A stretch of 17,555 nt of DNA. Source: Prevotellaceae bacterium UBA1726 (GTDB lineage Bacteria; Bacteroidota; Bacteroidia; Bacteroidales; Bacteroidaceae). The stretch covers positions 3,856 to 21,410 of the forward strand of contig DCIM01000061.1 in NCBI GenBank assembly GCA_002316005.1, given 5' to 3'. Of the stretch, positions 14,159 through 17,555 are shown one piece after another. Numbering within the stretch: position 1 is the stretch's first letter; each line of letters starts with the position of its first letter. Position numbers and translations under genes: made by a program. The notes beneath the pieces are model-generated. The model ran no database searches and was not told the DNA's origin. It saw only the letters and a list, made by a program, of their open reading frames with translations.

Positions 14159-14953
14159 TTATACACTAACATCCGCCTTGATGTGTGGATGTGGGTCATA
14201 GTCTACAAGTTCGAAATCCTCGTAACGGAATGAGAAGATATCCTTCACATCAGGATTGATAATCATTTGTGGCAATGGACGAGGTTCGCGAGTGAGCTGG
14301 AGCTTTGCCTGCTCAAGGTGGTTGAGATAGAGATGTGTGTCGCCCGTTGTATGAATGAAATCGCCACACTCAAGACCAGTCACCTGTGCCATCATCTGAA
14401 GCAACAACGCATAAGAAGCGATGTTGAAAGGTACGCCAAGGAATGTGTCGGCAGAACGCTGATAGAGTTGAAGCGAGAGTTTGCCGTCGGCCACATAGAA
14501 CTGGAAAAGGCAATGGCAAGGAGGAAGCGCCATCTTCTCAATCTCTGCTGGATTCCAAGCAGTTACGAGCATTCGACGCGAATCAGGATGATTCTTGATG
14601 AGATCGACAACCTGCGAAATCTGGTCGATTGTGCCACCTTTATAATCAGGCCATGAGCGCCACTGATGACCATATACAGGACCTAACTCACCATTCTCGT
14701 CGGCCCATTCATTCCAGATGCGCACGCCATTGTCCTGGAGATACTTCACATTTGTATCGCCGGCAAGGAACCAAAGGAGTTCGTGGATGATTGACTTCAG
14801 ATGGAGTTTCTTTGTTGTGAGCAACGGAAATCCGTCGGCCATGTTGAATCGCATCTGATTGGCGAAAACACTCATTGTGCCCGTACCTGTACGGTCGGTT
14901 TTCACAACACCCTCGGTGAGGATACGGTTGAGTAGGTTGAGATATTGTTTCAT
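14159..14953 (-). CDS. thyA: thymidylate synthase
   Basis: 264 residues, the same length as E. coli ThyA. It methylates dUMP to dTMP with methylene-tetrahydrofolate, producing dihydrofolate that DHFR must recycle. The nucleophile is Cys146 in LPPCHCLFQF. dUMP/folate contacts are visible as KTDRTGTGT near the start, RRMLVTAWNP and QRSADTFLGVPFNIASYA. The start codon overlaps the exbD stop by 4 nt (ATGA), so it is translationally coupled to a membrane-motor operon, an unusual pairing. No separate promoter was seen. A strong terminator follows. Confidence 0.98.
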   Translation of the reverse strand: MKQYLNLLNRILTEGVVKTDRTGTGTMSVFANQMRFNMADGFPLLTTKKLHLKSIIHELLWFLAGDTNVKYLQDNGVRIWNEWADENGELGPVYGHQWRSWPDYKGGTIDQISQVVDLIKNHPDSRRMLVTAWNPAEIEKMALPPCHCLFQFYVADGKLSLQLYQRSADTFLGVPFNIASYALLLQMMAQVTGLECGDFIHTTGDTHLYLNHLEQAKLQLTREPRPLPQMIINPDVKDIFSFRYEDFELVDYDPHPHIKADVSV

Positions 14954-15390
14954 TGTTTTGAATTGGCAGTATATGTAACTTTCAATATTTTAGCATCGCG
15001 CAAGGCCATCTTCACCTTATTAATATATGACATAGGCACTTCCTTATCGGCAAGGAGCGATGCACTAAGTTTTTCCATCTGATCGGCAGGAATGCCATCA
15101 CGCTCGTTGCGCAAAGCCTGTGGAAGTTCGGCAAGCGGCACGATATTGTTGCCCACCTGAACCTGATACTCTCCCCCACCAATGGCACGACCGACATAGA
15201 TATTGATGACTGCAGCCTTGTTGGTTACTTTCACGAGGTTCTCGCCTACTGGCTGATGATACTCCACCTTAACTGTGTTCTCGCGCATGTGAGTTACAAT
15301 CATGAAGAAGAACAGAATTGTGAAAATCAAGTCGGGCATTGCCGTCATCTGGAGTTCAGGCATGCTGCGATGATGTCGTTTCAGTCTCAT
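14950..15390 (-). CDS. exbD: ExbD/TolR-family protein, second copy
   Basis: 146 residues. Single-span inner-membrane component of the ExbB/ExbD proton motor, with a short cytoplasmic N-terminus (MRLKRHHRSMPELQMTAMPD), one TM segment (LIFTILFFFMIVTHM) and a periplasmic domain. Asp20 at the start of the TM matches the proton-carrying Asp of ExbD/TolR. Overlaps of 4 nt (ATGA) join it to exbD copy one upstream and thyA downstream. Two different ExbDs following an ExbB is common in Bacteroidetes and may give a mixed dimer; that role is inferred. Confidence 0.88.
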   Translation of the reverse strand: MRLKRHHRSMPELQMTAMPDLIFTILFFFMIVTHMRENTVKVEYHQPVGENLVKVTNKAAVINIYVGRAIGGGEYQVQVGNNIVPLAELPQALRNERDGIPADQMEKLSASLLADKEVPMSYINKVKMALRDAKILKVTYTANSKQ

Positions 15391-15926
15391 TCCTCACCTC
15401 CTTCCTTGACTATGTCATTCTCGTGATAATTCTCGGCAACACGCTGAGGACATTCGGTCATAACCTTATCGTGGTCGATGCTTGTGAGTTGGTCGAGTCC
15501 TCGTCCGTATTTCTTTCGTGAATACGCCTCGCGTGCCTCGCTATAAGCCTCACCAAGATTCTGCTGCAACTGGAAATAAGCATCATACTGGCAGTCAGGA
15601 TCGGCATCAACAGTAATGATATGCTGTTTGCCACGAGCAAGGATGAACTCCTCCATTCGCGCCTTCACATCGCTCATCTTCACAGTAGAGTCGTTGACAG
15701 AGAGGTTACCCTCGGCATCGAGTTTCAGCGCAAGGATATTCTCCTTATCAATGAACAACTCCTTCTGGTCCTTTTGCTTATCCTTTGGAGGAAGTTGGCG
15801 TGTGAGTCCCTTTGCCTCGTACATTGATGTTGTGACGAGGAAGAACACAAGAAGCATGAACGAGATGTCGGCCGTTGATGTTGTGTTAAGTCCCGGAACT
15901 TCTCTATTTCTGCGACCTATCTTCAT
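15387..15926 (-). CDS. exbD: ExbD/TolR-family protein, first copy
   Basis: 179 residues from the ATG at 15926, which forms a 4-nt overlap (ATGA) with the upstream small membrane protein. A start 36 bases further up would add MCCCLVVNVPSQ, which fits the family poorly. The N-terminus MKIGRRNREVPGLNTTSTAD precedes a single TM (ISFMLLVFFLVTTSM), with Asp20 as the likely proton-carrying residue. The periplasmic domain is longer than in copy two, with a charged tail (NYHENDIVKEGGEE). It should work with ExbB in a proton-driven complex that energises TonB or Tol-type partners; no TonB gene is visible here. Confidence 0.88.
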   Translation of the reverse strand: MKIGRRNREVPGLNTTSTADISFMLLVFFLVTTSMYEAKGLTRQLPPKDKQKDQKELFIDKENILALKLDAEGNLSVNDSTVKMSDVKARMEEFILARGKQHIITVDADPDCQYDAYFQLQQNLGEAYSEAREAYSRKKYGRGLDQLTSIDHDKVMTECPQRVAENYHENDIVKEGGEE

Positions 15927-16207
15927 TTGCGACGGAACATTGACCACAAGACAACAGCACATGTTGCCAAGAGTGAAACGGTGACGAGAACAAGTGACAC
16001 ATCAGCAACACCATTCCAGAGAGTATCGTTATTCTCACTCTCGATGATGTTTGGCAGAAACCACACAAGGAGCGCAAGGACGGCAGCAAGAGCCACCGAC
16101 ACAAGGGATGTCTTAAGCAACGAGCGCATCTTCGACCATACCACAGCAATGAGGGCTGCAGCAAGGGCGAGATACATCACGATGAGTATGATATCGACAA
16201 ACTCCAT
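15923..16207 (-). CDS. small membrane protein of the exb operon
   Basis: 94 residues, family not recognised. Three predicted TM segments: IILIVMYLALAAALIAVVW (about 6-24), TSLVSVALAAVLALLVWFLP (about 33-52) and VSLVLVTVSLLATCAVVLW (about 70-88). Short charged ends include RSLLK after the first TM and a final MFRRK. It lies 9 bp after exbB and overlaps exbD by 4 nt, so it is made together with the motor and may be an accessory subunit. That role is inferred from position only. Confidence 0.8.
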   Translation of the reverse strand: MEFVDIILIVMYLALAAALIAVVWSKMRSLLKTSLVSVALAAVLALLVWFLPNIIESENNDTLWNGVADVSLVLVTVSLLATCAVVLWSMFRRK

Positions 16208-16216
16208 TACGAATGA

Positions 16217-16900
16217 TTATTCCTTGTTTCTGTATTTCTCTATTGAGTCAATCAGGCTGATGGCACTTTCTTCCATCTGTGCTGTCAGTCGGTCGATTTT
16301 TGTAATGATGTAGTTGTAGAACAACTGAAGGATGATGGCAGAAATAATACCAAAGATTGTTGTAATCAATGCCACCTTCATACCCTCGGCAACGATTGTA
16401 GGACTGATATCCCCTGCACCCTCGATATTCTCAAAAGCCATAACCATACCGATTACTGTTCCGAGGAATCCAAGCGATGGTGCAATGGCGATGAAAAGTT
16501 TAATCCATGCCGAACCCTTCTCGAGAAGAGCCAGTTGCACATTAGCGTAAGATTCCATTGAACGCTCGATGGCATCAGCTGGTTCGCGCATACGGAGAAG
16601 TCCCTGATAGCACACACTTGCCACAGGACCAACGGTTGAACGAGCCTTTTCCTTTGCACCCTCTACATCGCCTTTGGAAAGCAGAGTGTCGAGTTCGCCA
16701 ACAAACTTACGGGCATTAATCTCTGCCAACGAGAGATAGATGATTCGCTCGATGCAGAAAGCAAGACCAAGGACAAGAGCCAAAGCCACGAGCGACATGA
16801 AGAAGGCATTACCCTCAACAAACTTGTCGCGCAGAATCTGGTGCAATCCTGTTGACTCAGCAACTCCTTCTGCCTGAAGCAATAATATTGATATAGTCAT
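16217..16900 (-). CDS. exbB: ExbB/TolQ/MotA-family proton channel protein
   Basis: 227 residues. Inner-membrane channel subunit of the ExbB-ExbD motor. Three TM segments: MSLVALALVLGLAFCIERII (about 35-54), LFIAIAPSLGFLGTVIGMVM (about 134-153), and VALITTIFGIISAIILQLFY (about 175-194). The family signature APSLGFLGTVIGM in the second TM carries the polar Thr of the proton path. The cytoplasmic loop (about 60-130) contains the usual dilution of charged helices (SKGDVEGAKEKARST). It is the first gene of the motor set; a hairpin lies in the 46-bp gap after the phosphohexomutase gene and no promoter was recognised there. Confidence 0.92.
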   Translation of the reverse strand: MTISILLLQAEGVAESTGLHQILRDKFVEGNAFFMSLVALALVLGLAFCIERIIYLSLAEINARKFVGELDTLLSKGDVEGAKEKARSTVGPVASVCYQGLLRMREPADAIERSMESYANVQLALLEKGSAWIKLFIAIAPSLGFLGTVIGMVMAFENIEGAGDISPTIVAEGMKVALITTIFGIISAIILQLFYNYIITKIDRLTAQMEESAISLIDSIEKYRNKE

Positions 16901-16911
16901 AATTAATCAAT

Positions 16912-16933
16912 CCCCTCTCCATTGAGAGAGGGG
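16912..16933 (-). repeat. CCCCTCTC/GAGAGGGG hairpin between the phosphohexomutase gene and exbB
   Basis: Perfect 8-bp stem (16912-16919 with 16926-16933), 6-nt loop CATTGA. It lies 12 bases upstream of the exbB start. No long T-tract follows on the minus strand (GATTGATTAATT), so it may be a repeat or attenuating hairpin rather than a clean terminator. Confidence 0.65.
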
Positions 16934-16946
16934 TTAATAGAAGTCT

Positions 16947-17555
16947 TTAAATCATTGAATAGACAACATCCATAATCTTCTTGCCGAGTTCGTCAGCCTG
17001 CTCCATTGTGGCTGCCTCGCTATAGACACGGATGATTGGTTCGGTGTTCGACTTGCGGAGATGAACCCACTTGTCAGGGAAGTCAATCTTCACGCCATCA
17101 ATATCGTTAACCTGCTCGTCCTTATACATTTCCTTAACCTTTGCAAGGATTGCGTCAATGTCGGTCTCAGGCTTGAGGTCGATACGATTCTTTGCAATGA
17201 AGTATTCTGGATAAGTCTTGCGAAGTTCGCTGACGGTCATCTTCTTCTGAGCAAGTGAAGAAAGGAAAAGAGCAATACCAACGAGGGCATCACGACCATA
17301 GTGGCTCTCTGGGTAGATTACTCCACCATTGCCTTCGCCACCGATTACGGCACCAACCTCTTTCATCTTTGTTGTCACATTGACCTCACCAACGGCAGCT
17401 GCAGTATAGACGCCACCATGCTTTGTTGTCACATCGCGAAGAGCACGAGTAGAACTGAGGTTTGAAACGGTATTGCCAGGAGTATGCGAAAGAACATAGT
17501 CGGCAACGCTTACGAGTGTGTACTCCTCACCAAACATCTTTCCGTCCTCGCAGAT
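16947..17555 (-). CDS. glmM: phosphoglucosamine mutase / phosphohexomutase, C-terminal part (5' end outside window)
   Basis: About 202 residues of the C-terminal half; the frame is open to the window edge, and residues before the internal Met at 17537 (ICEDGK) continue the family's metal-loop region. Alpha-D-phosphohexomutase fold: sugar-binding loop GGEGNGGVIY (domain 3) and the domain 4 phosphate-binding loop LRKSNTEPIIRVYSEA. In Bacteroidales such a protein is usually annotated as GlmM, which makes glucosamine-1-phosphate for cell-wall precursors; phosphomannomutase or phosphoglucomutase cannot be ruled out without the N-terminal half. It precedes exbB on the same strand by 46 bp. Confidence 0.85.
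   Translation of the reverse strand: MCEDGKMFGEEYTLVSVADYVLSHTPGNTVSNLSSTRALRDVTTKHGGVYTAAAVGEVNVTTKMKEVGAVIGGEGNGGVIYPESHYGRDALVGIALFLSSLAQKKMTVSELRKTYPEYFIAKNRIDLKPETDIDAILAKVKEMYKDEQVNDIDGVKIDFPDKWVHLRKSNTEPIIRVYSEAATMEQADELGKKIMDVVYSMI

Overview
The window reads as chromosomal DNA of a Bacteroidales bacterium, probably a Prevotella-like member. Four points support this: promoters of the Bacteroidetes TAnnTTTG / TTTG type (clear upstream of the TPR gene and the Lrp gene), weak or absent Shine-Dalgarno sequences, a BT4734/VirE-N + DUF3987 gene, and a tandem ExbD operon. The genus is an inference. No tRNA, rRNA, insertion sequence or integrase was seen.

Layout. (1) 3-2574, plus strand: the 3' part of an RsmF-like rRNA cytosine-C5 methyltransferase, a secreted TIM-barrel sugar isomerase/epimerase-like protein, and folA. 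(2) 2635-4197, minus strand: a secreted TPR protein, convergent with folA across a bidirectional hairpin terminator. (3) 4452-7384, plus strand: a two-gene cassette with a 1-nt stop/start overlap. It encodes an acidic unknown protein and a 782-residue protein that looks like primase + PriCT-like + P-loop ATPase + possible winged helix. (4) 7385-7854: about 470 bp of non-coding DNA packed with structure. It has three blocks of CTAC/CTAT repeats (two in one orientation, one inverted), nested AT-rich inverted repeats, a 16-bp palindrome, and four tandem 22-bp units each built around a TCATTTAA/TTAAATGA dyad. (5) 7855-13365, plus strand: a tripartite heavy-metal-type RND efflux operon (adaptor lipoprotein, RND pump, TolC-like channel). 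(6) 13509-13973, minus strand: an Lrp/AsnC regulator. (7) 14159-17555, minus strand: phosphoglucomutase/glmM-type gene (partial), exbB, a small membrane protein, exbD, exbD and thyA, mostly joined by 4-nt ATGA overlaps.

How the genes work together. The RND operon should export a metal ion or similar toxic cation from periplasm and cytoplasm across the outer membrane. The ExbB/ExbD/ExbD set is an inner-membrane proton-driven motor, of the kind that powers TonB or Tol/Pal functions. thyA and folA are metabolic partners (dTMP synthesis and regeneration of tetrahydrofolate) but lie about 12 kb apart here, on opposite strands.

The most interesting parts are two. First, the primase-helicase-like cassette is followed directly by an origin-like or RNA-like repeat region; it could be the remains of a replicon, an uncharacterised element, or, for the 22-bp array, the operator of the efflux operon. 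Second, a family of GC-rich palindromic repeats sits between genes and has also entered coding sequence: a 45-bp element occurs twice, inverted and 43/45 identical, inside the methyltransferase reading frame without breaking it, and an AT-rich repeat seems to have entered the RND pump gene. Two intergenic copies differ by compensating base changes that keep the hairpin.
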